Shown here: positions 1 through 10,780 of the stretch, piece after piece | Numbering within the stretch: the first letter of the stretch is position 1 | Layout of the letters: each line of letters begins with the position of its first letter | Source of the DNA: Lanius collurio | Lineage: Eukaryota; Chordata; Aves; Passeriformes; Laniidae | Direction of reading: 5' to 3' | Assembly: GCA_020086605.1 (NCBI GenBank) | Contig: JACBWW010000040.1 | Coordinates: 6,859,495 to 6,923,494 of the forward strand | Length of the DNA stretch: 64,000 nucleotides | The notes under the pieces: generated by a model | What the model was told of the DNA's origin: nothing | Databases searched by the model: none | The model's input: only the letters and a program-made list of their open reading frames with translations | Translations under genes and position numbers: made by a program

Positions 1-430
1 TGTGTTGGGAAGAGGTTTTCTCTCTCGGTGCTGGGTCGATCCCTGAGAGCACAGTGAGCTCACCCACAAGTCAGGGCAGAGCCGAATGCATTTGCTTTTC
101 TTTTTCTCTCAGTTAAACACGTAACGCAGGCCCCAGTAGCTGTGTGAACACAAACAGAGAATTTACATAATGCCCAATAAAGTCCTGCCTGTTAATGACT
201 CGAGTCCCAAATGCAGAGCACTATTAACACCCCAGGAGCCAGAGAGCAGCAACAGCAGCGAGTGACCTCAGCAGAGCAGTTGTGAGGGTCCATTTCCTGT
301 CAGTGGCAGCGCCTGGGAACAGTAATTAACGTGCTGAATTTAATGTTTACATTTTAATACATTTAAATGTAATGAAACGCTTTTATTAAGTGTTACAGTT
401 CCTCGAAACCTGTTATTATTTGTTTCTGAC
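1..430. promoter_or_regulatory. AT-rich CNE-like block at left edge
   Basis: The stretch contains no repeat and no plausible exon. From about 300 to 430 it becomes AT-rich with runs of TAAT/ATTA and a TTTAATGTTTACATTTTAAT-type core, the texture usual for vertebrate conserved enhancers. Positions 1-300 are ordinary. Calling it regulatory is inference; an alignment to chicken and mammals would decide. Confidence 0.3.
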
Positions 431-2930
431 GCACGAGCGGCGCACGCCGTGTCTGCCCTCAGATCTGCCACCTTGGGGCAAGTGACAGAGTTCCTCCAGC
501 AGGAACCAGGGACGCAGAACCCAACGGCTGAGTGAACAAAAACCTGGAGACCGCAGCAGTGAAAAAGTATGCCATGTTTATTAAAAGTGTGGGGGCCTTA
601 GCCAAAGCCTGGTGACATAATTGAAAAGCCCCCAGGCATGTCACTGTCCGTGGATTTTGAATTAATCCTGAAGAACTGAGATACAAGCATGTACCACTGA
701 CATTAATGAGCCCCAGAAAAGCCACGGCATGGGGAAGGGCCTGGTTCAGAGACCACTTGCCAGGCGGCCTCCCTCCTTCTCCAGCCATCTCTGAGTGCTT
801 TTCCAGTGTCCTGTGCAGCACAGGAGGCTCCACCAGCGGAAGGGAGCAGGCGTGGCCCGAAAGAGGCTGTTCCAAGGCCAAGCATCCAGAGGGCATGTCA
901 GGGAGATTTCGGGTCTCAGTCGCTCCTGTGACCAGGCTGTAACCATGAGGAGTCTCTATTCAAGTGTCTGCTGCGGTCTGAAGAGGAAAGAGGAGATTAA
1001 CAGTGTTGAGTTTCCCTGTCCCTGGAGAAATGGGAACTGAATTCAGGTTTTCTGAGATATGAGCCAAGAGACTGAGTTCAAACCAGACCACTCAGCTGCA
1101 GCCTGACCCGAAGTGACAGAACCTGGCACATGGCAGAGCCTGCCACAGGCACCCCGAGCTCCCCTCCTTACAGACGTGGGATGGAGAGCATCCCTCCAGG
1201 GGGTCTCAGGACTCCACGTGCCCGACTCTCCTGTGCCCGGAGCACACAGTGCTGCAGTGAGGAAAAGGGGACACTGCACCCACACCTGTTCCCAGCACAC
1301 GGTGTCCTACCTCGCCTTCGGCGCGCTGTCCCCTGCACCGAGCTGTGTTTTTGCCAGGATCCTCTTTCAGGACAATGGCACCTTCACGGCCACGCTGTTT
1401 GTTCCCTGCGCCGTCCACGCCACGGCTCCTGCCGGTGGGGTTATGGCTTGGCCATTCTGCTCCATCCTGCTTGGTCTCAGCGCTTTCTGCTGCTGCTGCT
1501 GCTTTAAAGGACACAGATCTGTCAGGCTCCTTCATTAGTGTTCTGACAAATGACTGGATCGATCTCAGCTACAGACCAAAAGACTGAAAAAGTTTAGCTT
1601 GTGCGAGTCATGAAAAACTAAAGGGAGAATATAAAATAACTGGGAATTCTTTTGACTGAATTAGATGTTTTCCTGTCAGCCCCACAGTTCAGAGTGATCA
1701 GCTCTGAAGAGCTGCTGCCTGCATTTGGACAAGGTGAAAAGGCTGGAGGATCCCAGCGCTGGGCTCAGAGGGATATGTCTGGCCCATTGTCTGGTTTGAT
1801 TAATGAAGCCTTGGCGCAGCGAGATAATGCCGTGTTTGCTGTGCCAGGGACGCTGCTGCACAGCACAAATATCACAACTAGGAAGAATATTTGATATGAT
1901 GACGACAGCAACAAGCCCATCTATGTACGACTGGATTCCACCCAAAAACGCCTCAAATGATATTTGTTTGTTTCCTAACTGTCAGCCGCCTTGATGCGTT
2001 CGCCGTCAGGTTCAACAAGTGCTCCAGGCTCCAAGGGTTTGAAACAAAGGGAGGCACCTGGGGAGCCACGAGGTTCATGGGGCCAGGAACCGGGCTGTGG
2101 CAGCTCAGCAGCGGGGTGTGGCCCTTGGGACAGACACAGTGACGGACACGGCGTCCCTGGAGGACCCCTACCTCCTCATGGCCTGGCGCTCTAACCCTCC
2201 CCACGCTGGCTGTGTCTCAGCAGGAACTCAGTCTCAGCAGCGGCTCTGGGAAATAAAAAGTGAGTGGATCAGCAAAAAGGCCACACAGGAGGAGAGCAAG
2301 CGCAGAGCCCCGAGTTCCTCCTGCCTGGGCACTGCTGGGCCGCTGCCTCTGTTCCAGTCTCACTTCTGCCAGAGGTCTGGAGCTGAATGCCTGGGAGCGC
2401 TGGGGAAGCTGGCTTGCCTTTGAGGAAGCACTGCCTGCACAGCCAGCCCAGGTCTCACCTGGGGCAATTCCTGCACCCTGCCTCTCCCCAGTCCTCCAGT
2501 TCTGTGAAACCCAGGTTTGAGTGCACATGATATTTTTCACCTCCCACCGAGCTGGTTTGCTGTGACTGATTAGCCATCTACCCCCTGTCCCGTGCAGAGG
2601 ATTGTTCTGGTGGTAAATGAAAGGATCCACACATATAAACTGCTCACTTGTCTGTAAAAAGCAGGAGAACAAGGCACAGGACTATTGAATGAATTAAGCT
2701 GTGTCAGCTTGGAGCTCAGCACCCCTGGGCCCTGCCCTCCATTCAGAACATGCCAAACAGAAGTAGGAACCTGAAGCTGACAAAAAGGCTTGAGCAGAGA
2801 TGTAAAAACCCTCCAACAGTGCATTCTGCCAGTGCTCAAAAGTGCTGCAAGGACACACGGGTAGTCAAAGGTTGGAGCTCACTCCCAGGCTCCAGGTCCC
2901 GACTGTTTTGCCCGTCTGCAGACACACAAA
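431..2930. other. Unremarkable mid-GC intergenic DNA
   Basis: Many short open frames overlap on both strands and none has a recognisable domain or coding signature. The only local feature is a short (CTG)5 run at 1487-1502. I see no transposon, RNA gene or convincing promoter. Confidence 0.6.
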
Positions 2931-3440
2931 CCGTACCAAGCCTCTCCCGGCGGCCCGGGGGTGACCTGCGCCCTGTTCTCATCAGGACCTGACCCGAGAG
3001 AGGCTCCTGACCCCGAGCGTTCTCCTCCTGGCGCTGCCCGCAGTATGCCCCCTAGTTCAGCACAGCCACGTCCCGCGGTTACTCCCGGGAGCACCGAGCT
3101 GACCCAGCCGGGACACTCCCGAGCGCCCCAGCCCGGAGTCTCGCTCCCTCAATACTCGCCATTATTTCTTTTGGCAGGAACGCGTTTGTTCTCTGTGCCC
3201 GAAGCGCCGGGGACGCGCTGCCCGTCCGGGCGAAAGGCTGACAAAGAAAGGCGGAAAGGGGGGAAAAGCTCCATCCCAGGGTCCGCAGCTCCGGCCGGAA
3301 CCCGGGACACCTCACGGGCGGCGCGGGAACGGACGGCCCGACGGAATTCGGGGAGCGGCTGCGGGGCCGCCGCACCCGGAACGTGCTGTCCCCGCTGCCG
3401 CAGCGGACACGGACGGAGCCCGGACCCTCGCTCCAGGGAC

Positions 3441-3450
3441 CCAGGTAGGT
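3441..3450 (+). other. Candidate splice donor in CpG island (plus strand)
   Basis: CCAG|GTAGGT matches the donor consensus. The first intron base would be 3445. The nearest strong plus-strand acceptor is at 4317, giving a possible 873-nt first intron. This is motif evidence only; no transcript data are available. Confidence 0.3.
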
Positions 3451-3850
3451 GCCGCTGGTTTCGCCCCCGCCCTCGCTCACCGCCTTCCCTCCCCTTGGAT
3501 TTTCCCCCGTCGTTTCCCTCGAGCCATTGAATTCCGGCGACTTTACCACCGGGCAGCGCCGCGGGCAGGGGGGGCCGCCGCTCTATCCGCAACCCGGGCG
3601 TTCAGAGTGAAGGCGGCCGCGGTCCGGCTGCTCTTCCAGAGGCTCAGGGCGGACGGGACCGACCGCGGCTGGCAGTGACCGCGGGCAGCGGCTGACCGAG
3701 CGCGGCGGGGCTGCACCGGGGCGGCGGGAGGTCACACCGGACCGACAGCCTGGGCTGGGGTAAAGCCATGCAGAAGGGTCCGCTCGGAGAGCGGCCGCCC
3801 GCCGGGGCAGGCAAGGGACCGGGTTTCCTCTCCCCGTCCCCCCGCAGGTC

Positions 3851-3860
3851 CCTTACCTGA
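3851..3860 (-). other. Candidate splice donor in CpG island (minus strand)
   Basis: Read on the minus strand the site is TCAG|GTAAGG, a near-ideal donor with exon end at 3857. The preceding 90 bases (3949-3858) are open in a frame that reaches the donor, but that frame opens at TTG rather than ATG, so a non-coding first exon is more likely than a coding one. Confidence 0.35.
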
Positions 3861-4242
3861 GCTCCGGGCTCGGCTCCCCCGCCGGTGTTGCCACTCTCGC
3901 CGAGGCACAGGGAATTTAGGGTCTTTCGAAGCTCTGCCGCCCTTTCCAAGAGGGGTCAGTGCCGGGAATGCCTCACCCCAGCCCCGGGATCCCCCCGATC
4001 CTCCCCCCGTATCGATTCCCGTCTGGCGCTGGCAGCGTTTAGGCCGGGATTGGGGGATAATGGGAATATCATCTGGAGACAATTACCTTTGGAGCGCGCT
4101 CGCTTCTCCTCCCAGACACTGTTATTTGAGCAATAGGATCATTTGATTTCATATCGCACTAAATAACCCCCGGCCGCCGCAAATTGCCGCCTTCTCAACA
4201 GCCACCCCTTGGAATAAATTGCACAGCGACTCCTTGGGCTCT

Positions 4243-4317
4243 GGCTTCTTCTTCTTCTTTTTTTTTTTTTTTTTTTCCTTCCTTATTTCCACCCCCCCTC
4301 CCCTTTCTCCTCTGCAG
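4243..4317 (+). other. Polypyrimidine tract with strong splice acceptor
   Basis: An almost pure pyrimidine run of about 70 nt, including 19 consecutive T at 4258-4276, ends in TCTGCAG|AAC. The acceptor junction is 4317/4318. It lies just downstream of the CpG island donor at 3444, so the two could define an intron. The tract could equally be a retro-tail or simple sequence. Confidence 0.35.
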
Positions 4318-4433
4318 AACAGTATTTCGGGAGAAACAGGGACAGAGGCCTGATGCTGGTGGATAAACTGCGTCCAGCAAAGCTCCAGCTCCCTTAATAA
4401 GCCAAGCAGCCAAGCCCTTCCCGCGCTGGTTTT

Positions 4434-4552
4434 CCTCGTGTTTTTCTCCCCCTCCCTGGTCTTTTTTTTTTTTTTCCCCTTTCTTTCCTTCTTTTTTTTT
4501 TTTTCTCTCTTTTTTTTTTCCTTCTCCCCCTTTAAAGCAGTTTTTTCCCCGC
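4434..4552 (+). repeat. Long polypyrimidine low-complexity tract
   Basis: About 110 nt consists almost entirely of C and T, with several T runs of 9-13. The opposite strand is purine-only. Such asymmetric tracts can form triplex (H-DNA) structures and are unstable in sequencing. It is the second such tract within 200 bp. Confidence 0.7.
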
Positions 4553-4559
4553 CAGGTCC

Positions 4560-4790
4560 CACCGACGGCAGGGCTCGATGTGCCTTTAAGGCTGTGTCAG
4601 TGCTTGCCTTATAATCTGGTCATCGCTGGCCTCATTAGAGCCGTATTAATGTCAACCACGGATTGCTAATTAGATTTGCGGGATAAATGAAATTACCCGA
4701 GTGGGCTGCGTGGGAGGGGGAGTTCAGTCTCCCAGCACTTCTCAGGATTTATGGGGGGGAAAAAATAAAAAAGGAAAAATAATAGAAAGG
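4560..4790. promoter_or_regulatory. CNE-like block with homeodomain cores
   Basis: Repeat-free sequence with CTTATAATC, CCGTATTAATGTCAA and GCTAATTAGATTTG words follows directly after the polypyrimidine tract. TAATTA-type cores suggest homeodomain binding. Enhancer function is inference. Confidence 0.35.
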
Positions 4791-5070
4791 AAAGACATAA
4801 TTTTATTTTTTGTCCTTTTCTCCCATCTTTCCCCTCCTGCCCCCTGAGCCCCATCCCCTCCTGAGGCTCCCCTCTACAGCCACTAACCAAGGAATTCCCC
4901 CAGCTGCTCCGTAGCTGGAACTGGGGGGTCTGCTCATGGAGCCTATCGGTGCCGCACCGAGTGCTCCATGCCAAGGGATCTCACTCGCGTTGGATTCATG
5001 GATCTCAGGGAGCAGCTCTGGGGTGAACAGCACTGCGCTGCTGGGGCCTCACAGGGGTCGGGGGAGAGAC
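4791..5070. other. C-rich spacer, no feature seen
   Basis: The stretch starts with an A/T-rich run and a CT-rich segment (4800-4880), then ordinary sequence. No gene, transposon or RNA is recognised. Confidence 0.5.
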
Positions 5071-5345
5071 TGATGGCATTATTCATCCTATTTATTTGTC
5101 CTTATTAGAAAACAGGATGAAAGAACAGGGCCCGGCGTCTTCCTTTAAGCGCCGGCTGAGCAGCGCACGCACAGCCCCAATTAAACACTGCCCGGACCAG
5201 GCCTTTCTCCATATTAGAAACCCAGCTCTGTTTAACGAGGACCAATTAAATCCTGCTTCATTTTACCTGGGATCTCACAATAGACGTGACAACAAATTCC
5301 CTTTCTTCTTCCCTGGTAATTACTGGCAGAATCAGCCCCGCTCCC
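5070..5345. promoter_or_regulatory. CNE-like block
   Basis: Repeat-free sequence with ATTCATCCTATTTATT, CCAATTAAA (twice, about 55 bp apart) and TTTAACGAGG words. The 109-codon frame that crosses it has no recognisable domain. The texture suggests a conserved enhancer; alignment is needed. Confidence 0.35.
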
Positions 5346-5860
5346 AGGGCAGGAAGCCCTCCCTGATAACCCACCCGAGCCCCGGCAGGATCCCAGCAGA
5401 GCGAGGGGCCCCTTCCTGCCCCTGACCCCACCAAAACCCAGCTGGGATCAGCCCAGGCCTCCAGCCCTCTCCCACTGCAACCCAACATGCTGCTGGCAGA
5501 GGGGGGCCCCTCCTAGGGAGGCATGTGGAGCTATTCCAGCCTGGCTCTGGCCTCCATTCCCAGGCCTCCCCCGAGCACCCCACAATGTTAAAAACTGCAC
5601 CCTGTCTCCCAGGGGACATCGCTGCAGCCGGGAGATTCAATTAAATAATCCTGGCCCTTTGCTTCTCCCACAAATAAATGGCTTTCTTTCCTCCCACAAA
5701 TATTTCCTTTCCCAAGGTCCCTTTCAAAAGGGGAAAAAAAAAAAACCAACAACAACAACAAAGAAACAAAACCCCAAACTGGAGAACAACAGGAAAAAAT
5801 GGAGAGGGGGGCAAAGAAAAGAAAGAAACTGTTCTCCTTTCTTTTCCCTGTGTGCAGGGT
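5346..5860. other. Mid-GC spacer with A-rich run
   Basis: No gene or transposon is seen. Positions 5731-5770 are an A-rich AACAAC/AAAAC low-complexity run. Confidence 0.5.
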
Positions 5861-6260
5861 AATTGATAGGCTCTATCAGAGGTCAGGATTTGCATAAGAA
5901 TTAAGAGCAGTAAATTAATTTAATATTCCATGCACATCTCCAATTATTCCTGCAGACCTTTGTCTCCGCGGCTGGCAGAGAGAAGGTTCAGCTGCTCTTC
6001 AACCAAACAACATCTGTGCAGTTAATAATTTGATAAACAGCTCATACAAATAGTTTCTGAATTACCTGCCAACCCAATGACTATTCAGTTTGGAAACACT
6101 CGGCGCAGGCTGCGCCAGCAGCTTCGGAGCCCCGTCCCAGGGATTCAGCCGCGTAGGCAGAGATTCACTCTGCTTTTCCCTAAAATATCAGCAGCTCCTT
6201 GCAGCAAAACCCCGTGGAGAACAATATGTAAAATAAGTAACTACTAGTAATTAATAAAAG
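5860..6260. promoter_or_regulatory. AT-rich CNE-like block
   Basis: About 400 bp of repeat-free AT-rich DNA with TTAATTTAATATTCC, CAATTATTCC, GTTAATAATTTGATAAACAG and TAATTAATAAAAG words, many of which are homeodomain or FOX cores. The short CG-rich segment at 6100-6150 is embedded in it. Regulatory function is inferred from texture only. Confidence 0.4.
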
Positions 6261-6620
6261 CCCACCCTCCCCTGTGTGTGCCCACCACCCAGAGAGGTTC
6301 GTGCGTGCCGCGGGGCCGGGCTCCGTCCCCCAGCTCCGGGCTCCAGGGGGAGCCGTGTGAGGTCTGTGGCCCCACGAACTGCTCTCGCTGGGTGCAGGAT
6401 TTACAGCCCCTCAGCTGCTTCCGTCCCTACACAACCCCCTGGAAAGGGGACAGGTTCTCCTGGCTGTCTCCTTGCCCCTGTCTCCAAGGAGGAACGGCTG
6501 ACGGTTGCCCTGCTAAATCCAAATTTCAGCCCACAAAGGACATCCTGATTTTCTCCCAGGAACACCCAATCTTAAAATGAAATCAAGGTGGCTCCTTCAT
6601 CCTTCCCCACATGGATGCAG
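6261..6620. other. GC-rich spacer, no feature seen
   Basis: Mixed GC-rich sequence with overlapping short open frames and nothing recognisable. Confidence 0.5.
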
Positions 6621-6622
6621 AG

Positions 6623-6695
6623 GTCCAGCTCCAGGCTGGCCAAGTACCACCAGATTAATTGAGCCCTGTGGTGCTTGGCCAGCCTGGAGCTGGGC
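6623..6695. repeat. Near-perfect 26-bp inverted repeat (hairpin)
   Basis: Arms 6625-6650 and 6668-6693 are reverse complements over 26 bp with a single T/G difference, which would still pair as G:U in RNA. The pairing can be extended by a second wobble and a G:C pair to 6623/6695. The loop is 17 nt (6651-6667) and includes AGATTAATTGA. The right arm merges into the 5' truncation point of the adjacent CR1 copy. It could be a twin-priming product of CR1 insertion, a foldback element or a transcribed hairpin. Confidence 0.8.
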
Positions 6696-6847
6696 AGCAG
6701 AGTCCCCACTCCTGGAGGGGCTTAAAAGATGTGTGGATATGGCACTTGGGGACATGATTTAGTGGTGGCCTTGGCAGCGCTGGAGGAACACTTGGGCTCA
6801 GTGATCTTAGAGGGCTTTTCCAACCTTAACATCTCCATGATTCCATG
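6694..6847 (+). mobile_element. CR1 LINE, 5'-truncated 3' end (plus)
   Basis: CR1 is the main avian non-LTR retrotransposon and is nearly always 5'-truncated. A frame here reads SPLLEGLKRCVDMALGDMI, which matches the C-terminal tail of the CR1 ORF2 protein. It is followed by the CR1 3' UTR (GTGATCTTAGAGGGCTTTTC) and a degenerate 3' tail CATGATTCCATG in place of the usual ATTCTATG repeats. About 150 bp remain and the copy is certainly inactive. Confidence 0.85.
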
Positions 6848-8240
6848 TTTGCATGGGCCGTGCTTCCAGCAGAGCTCACGGGCCTGACCTTAAGTTAGAA
6901 TGGTAAAGAGTTCTCCTGACATTGCCACAGCACCTCACTCCCCTCAGGCATTAAGCGTCACTCCAAAATTAATAAAAAGTTGATTTTTAAAAGATTGTTA
7001 AGTCCTCCAAGGTGGAGGGAAGGTTAATGCTCCTCTCCACAGTGATGCAGCTTTCCTGTTCACTGTCATAAAGAGCTGATTTTTTTCTCCCATATGAAAA
7101 GAGAATTTGCACCATGAACAGGAATCCAGAAACAGGGACACAAACAGAAGCGAAGGGACGAGGTGCCAAATTTGGATGGATGTCTGGGGCTTGATAAAGC
7201 ACTGTGGGCTTATCACAGTGAAAATAACACCAGACCCCACGCCGGGGCTGTGGGACAGGCCAGGACCTGGCACATGCCCCGGGGCAGGGAGATCCCAGCG
7301 CCCAGGTGGAGATGGCACATTTGGGATTTGGGCTCCCAGACTCCATTCCCGCTGTGCCAGCCTGTGCTGGTACCTGGCTGCAGCGCCAGCTCTAAGCTCA
7401 CCACGGGGAATCAGCCCTCTGAATATTCAACACCGGCAGCTCCAGGGCTGCCCAAAGCCAGGGATTTGCTGAGAAATGGACGCTTTCCCCCCTCCTTTCC
7501 AAAATTCAGATCAGCGAGCTGTGCTGTCTCTGGAGCCTGAGGCCGGTCTGACCTGAGAGTGTATTTCACCTCAGCTCTAACTGAAAAAAACACATGCCAG
7601 TTTTTATTTTGGAAGCTAATTGTGCTATTTTAAGGAATTCAAATCCCCCTTTCTCCAGCCCCCAATTCCCAACGCTCCATGTTGTAAGGAGGGAATTGGA
7701 CTCCTAGCTGTTTTCTGTCATCCAGCACGGGCATCTCTCACTCCTTGCGTGGTTTGGCAGCCCGGGGCCTGGCACAGCAAGTTTTGGAATTGGGAAGATG
7801 CAGTGGAGAGCAGGATGCTGGAGATGCAGCATTTCTGGGGCCATGGGTTCACCTTTGCAGCTCTTTAGCCCTTCTGGTCCCTGGATTCTGGTCCCCAGCA
7901 AGGGGATTTCAGCACTGACACTTGCCGAGGGGCACTGGGCAACTTAATTAATATCCAGAGCACGCCGGGCAGAGAGTGCCATGTGTGTGAACAATTTATC
8001 ATATTCCACCTAGGCCACAGACCCCACAGACGTCCCGGCACTGCCACATCCAGGACTGCACGGGGTTTCCTTTGGTATCTCAGCCATTCCACTGCCACCA
8101 CCACCAAAGGCTGAGGCGGAAAGGTCAGAAATCCAGCCCATGCAGGCGGGTGCCCGGAAGCCGCAATCCCGGCACCGCTTTTTGGCACGGAGCTGTCTCT
8201 TTACGGACTCGCTCATCGAGTTGCCGCGCCACTCTTTTCT
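6848..8240. other. Unremarkable mid-GC intergenic DNA
   Basis: Overlapping short open frames on both strands, none recognised. A few AT-rich patches (6960-7000, 7600-7640, 7940-8010) might be fragments of conserved sequence. No transposon or RNA gene is seen. Confidence 0.5.
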
Positions 8241-9460
8241 TTATGGAGCCACAGAAGTGTCTGTAATGAGAGATTAAAATAGTAGTCGTGCCCTGTGATT
8301 TATTTTTGAGATTCTCACATCTCCAGGCGTGTAAATACCCCGAGCTGCCCGGCTGCGGGCCGGGATAAATAACGCAGCGCAATATATTAACGAGGGAGAA
8401 GGCAGGGCGCTGAAAAGATGGGGAAGGGGGAAATGCATTTGCTGGGTGGTAAGTTATGGGGCCTTTGGAGGCAGGGCAGGGGAAGGCTGAGCAATGGGGG
8501 GGTTCGCCGCTGCGATAAATCAGCAGCCTCACGGTGCCGGCGCCGGAATAAAATATGCCGGGTCCCTGTGGCAGGGCCAGCACGCGGCACGGGAGCGCTG
8601 GCCACGCACGCTGACTGCAAATGGGGTGGGCCATCAGACGCCGCCATAAAACACCCCCTCGCCTCCCCCAGCTGATTACCAACCTCATGCATAGCAAATG
8701 ATGGAGTGGGAGCGCCGTCGGCGCCTCTGCCGACGAGGCAAAAAAAAAATAAAATATTTACAGACTGACAGGCTAATGGACACTTTGCCAAAGAGCCGTT
8801 CGAAAGAAGTAGTAAATGGGCCCGTGCTGATGCAGGGCAGCGGGCCCGGTCAGGGATCAGGACACACAGCACCGGATCGGATAACATCTAATTGGCAGGT
8901 CACATCCAAATGAGTGTAGTCATGCATCATCCGGAAGGCTTTTTGCTGGTTATAAAGACACTTGTAAACAATTCAGCCGCTGAACATGGCAATAATATGT
9001 TGATCCGGCATGTAATGAGGTGTTCCTGGAATCAATAAGCTAGTCATGAAGAGCAGGGAGCAAGGTCAGCGCCTGCCTTTTTGATGACCTTTGCTGGCTG
9101 GTGAGGACATCATATACTCTGAAGAGGACTTTTCTCATATTGCAGAAGGCGCCGAGTGTCAGAACTTCCATTCGCAGCAAGCAAATGAACAGCCGGGCTC
9201 TGCATGCTAATGAAGTCCAGGCTATTTTCCACCTTTTCATCTGCACATTATGCTCTTGACTTTGGAGAAGGTGGGAATTAGGTTGGACCCTCGTGTCAGA
9301 CTGCCTGATGGCTCGGCTCCGGAAAACTGGTAATTGAAGCTGATGACTGATGCGGAGGAGGCCTGAATTTGGAAATAAACAGTTTCAAGCACTGCATGTC
9401 ATTTCTAGAGAGACTGCTGAGTGAATGGAAATGAGCTCCGTTTTGCCGATCTAATGCAGT
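8240..9460. promoter_or_regulatory. Long CNE-like block, about 1.2 kb
   Basis: One of the most enhancer-like stretches of the window. It is repeat-free and mixes AT-rich cores with CG-containing segments. It contains GCGATAAATCAG, CGCCATAAAAC (HOX13/CDX-type), CAGCTGATTACC, CATCTAATTGGCAGGTCACA, TTGTAAACAATTC (FOX/SOX-type) and CAATAATATGTTGATC. A 7-bp perfect stem with a 6-nt loop occurs at 8716-8735, just before an A-run. No splice pattern or coding signature is present. Conservation must be checked by alignment. Confidence 0.5.
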
Positions 9461-10070
9461 TTCTCAGCAGGAAAAACACTGTCTTTGAGACAACAGTGCC
9501 AATCAGTGGGATTTAAATGTCCTGGTGATAATGTAGGGAATAGCACCTGCCTTGGCAAACAGCACTTAGGGAAATTCTGCCCCACGCCATGGCCTGCGAC
9601 TCGTTCCCAGCCCCCAGCACCAGGCCTGGAGGAGCCAGGAGGCTCTGAGGCCGGCGGCAGGGAGGGCACAGCACGCACTGTGCTCGGTTGTTGCTGAGGA
9701 AAAGCCATCGGTGACACTGAGGAGCGCGGCTTTGGGCGACCCCTGACCGGACATGATGCTCTGCATGCTGCGTCTGCCCCATTGAACTGCTCCTCCTCAA
9801 AGCTCTGAGGAGAAATCCTGCTGGCCTCACCCCCACCTCACACCAGCCCGGCCACCAGCCCCGCAGAGGTGAAAAGATGGGGTTTCTACAAAAGGCACCC
9901 AAAGGCCAGTACTTCCAGCCTCGTCTCCGAACATCCCAGCTGTCGGGAAACAACACTGCAGATGTTATAAACCCTCCCCAAGTCCTGGCCGGTGGTGTGG
10001 AACAGGGCACAGCTGCTTTGTGTGCTGCAGCCTTGCTGAGGCTTCCAGGGCTCTGAAATGTTTTTGTTCA
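9461..10070. other. Spacer, no feature seen
   Basis: Mid-GC DNA with overlapping open frames on the two strands and nothing recognised. 9480-9560 may still belong to the preceding conserved-looking block. Confidence 0.5.
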
Positions 10071-10073
10071 GAT

Positions 10074-10240
10074 ACGGAATCCCAGACTGGTCTGGCTTGG
10101 AAGGACCTTAAAGTCTACCTCGTTCCACCCCCTGCCACGGGCACACCTCCCACTATCCCAGTTTGTCTCAGGCCCCTTCCAACCTGGCCTGGAATGCTGC
10201 CAGGGATCCAGGGGCAGCTACAGCTCCTCTGGGCACCGAG
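10074..10240 (-). mobile_element. CR1 LINE, 5'-truncated 3' end (minus)
   Basis: Read on the minus strand this is the CR1 3' UTR: the plus-strand words CTTGGAAGGACCTTAAAGTC, CCCCCTGCCACGGGCA, CTATCCCAGTTTG and AACCTGGCCTGGAA match the reverse complement of the usual avian CR1 end. The 3' end is on the left near 10072. About 165 bp survive. Confidence 0.85.
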
Positions 10241-10510
10241 TGTCCCCTCTGTGGGTCCCCCCAGGCACAGGCGGGACAGGGACTCGCCCATCCCATGTTT
10301 CCCGTGTTTCCCCAGCAGCCACGCACCCACAGGTCCGTGCTGGGGGTACAAGGTGGGGTGTGCTGCGGGCAGGGGCTCCCCAGAACGCCTCGTCCCCCCC
10401 AGCAGAGACCGTGGGGGTCAGCATCCCGCCAGGCGGCCACGGCCCGCTCCCCGCTGCAGAAAGCTGCCGGCTGTCCCCTGGAGGGAGGTGGCTGCATCAG
10501 GAGTGGGTGG
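10241..10510. other. GC-rich spacer, no feature seen
   Basis: GC-rich sequence with overlapping frames in at least four registers and no recognised product. Confidence 0.5.
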
Positions 10511-10780
10511 TATGTTTGTGTAATAGTTTGCAACCCTTCAACATGAAAGGATGGAGACGGATGCGAGTTATTATTATGAAAATGAACCGAGCGACAGACA
10601 AAAATATTCAGGAGATGTAATCTGCGTCCCTACAATGCGCTCACGGAGAAGAGCACTTGGCAGACAGGAGAGTCGCCGTCAGATACATTGCCTTTTGTTA
10701 AATTGCTTTTGCTCTGACAATGCCTTTTAAAACCACATGCAATCTTAATTTAAAATACCCGATACCTCAAGGTATAGGGG
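10510..10780. promoter_or_regulatory. CNE-like block
   Basis: AT-rich and repeat-free, with GTTATTATTATGAAAATG, TGTTAAATTGCTTTTGC and ATCTTAATTTAAAATACC. The change of composition at both borders is sharp. Enhancer function is inferred. Confidence 0.4.

Larger units (their letters stand above)
2930..4030. promoter_or_regulatory. CpG island, candidate bidirectional promoter
   Basis: About 1.1 kb is very rich in CpG and G+C, in sharp contrast to the flanks. GC-box-like GGGCGG words and long stop-poor frames on both strands follow from the composition. A consensus donor occurs on the plus strand (CAG|GTAGGT, exon end 3444) and another on the minus strand (CAG|GTAAGG, exon end 3857). In birds such islands usually mark promoters of housekeeping or developmental genes or of long non-coding RNAs. 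No coding exon is recognised, so the transcript, if any, is unknown. Confidence 0.6.
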
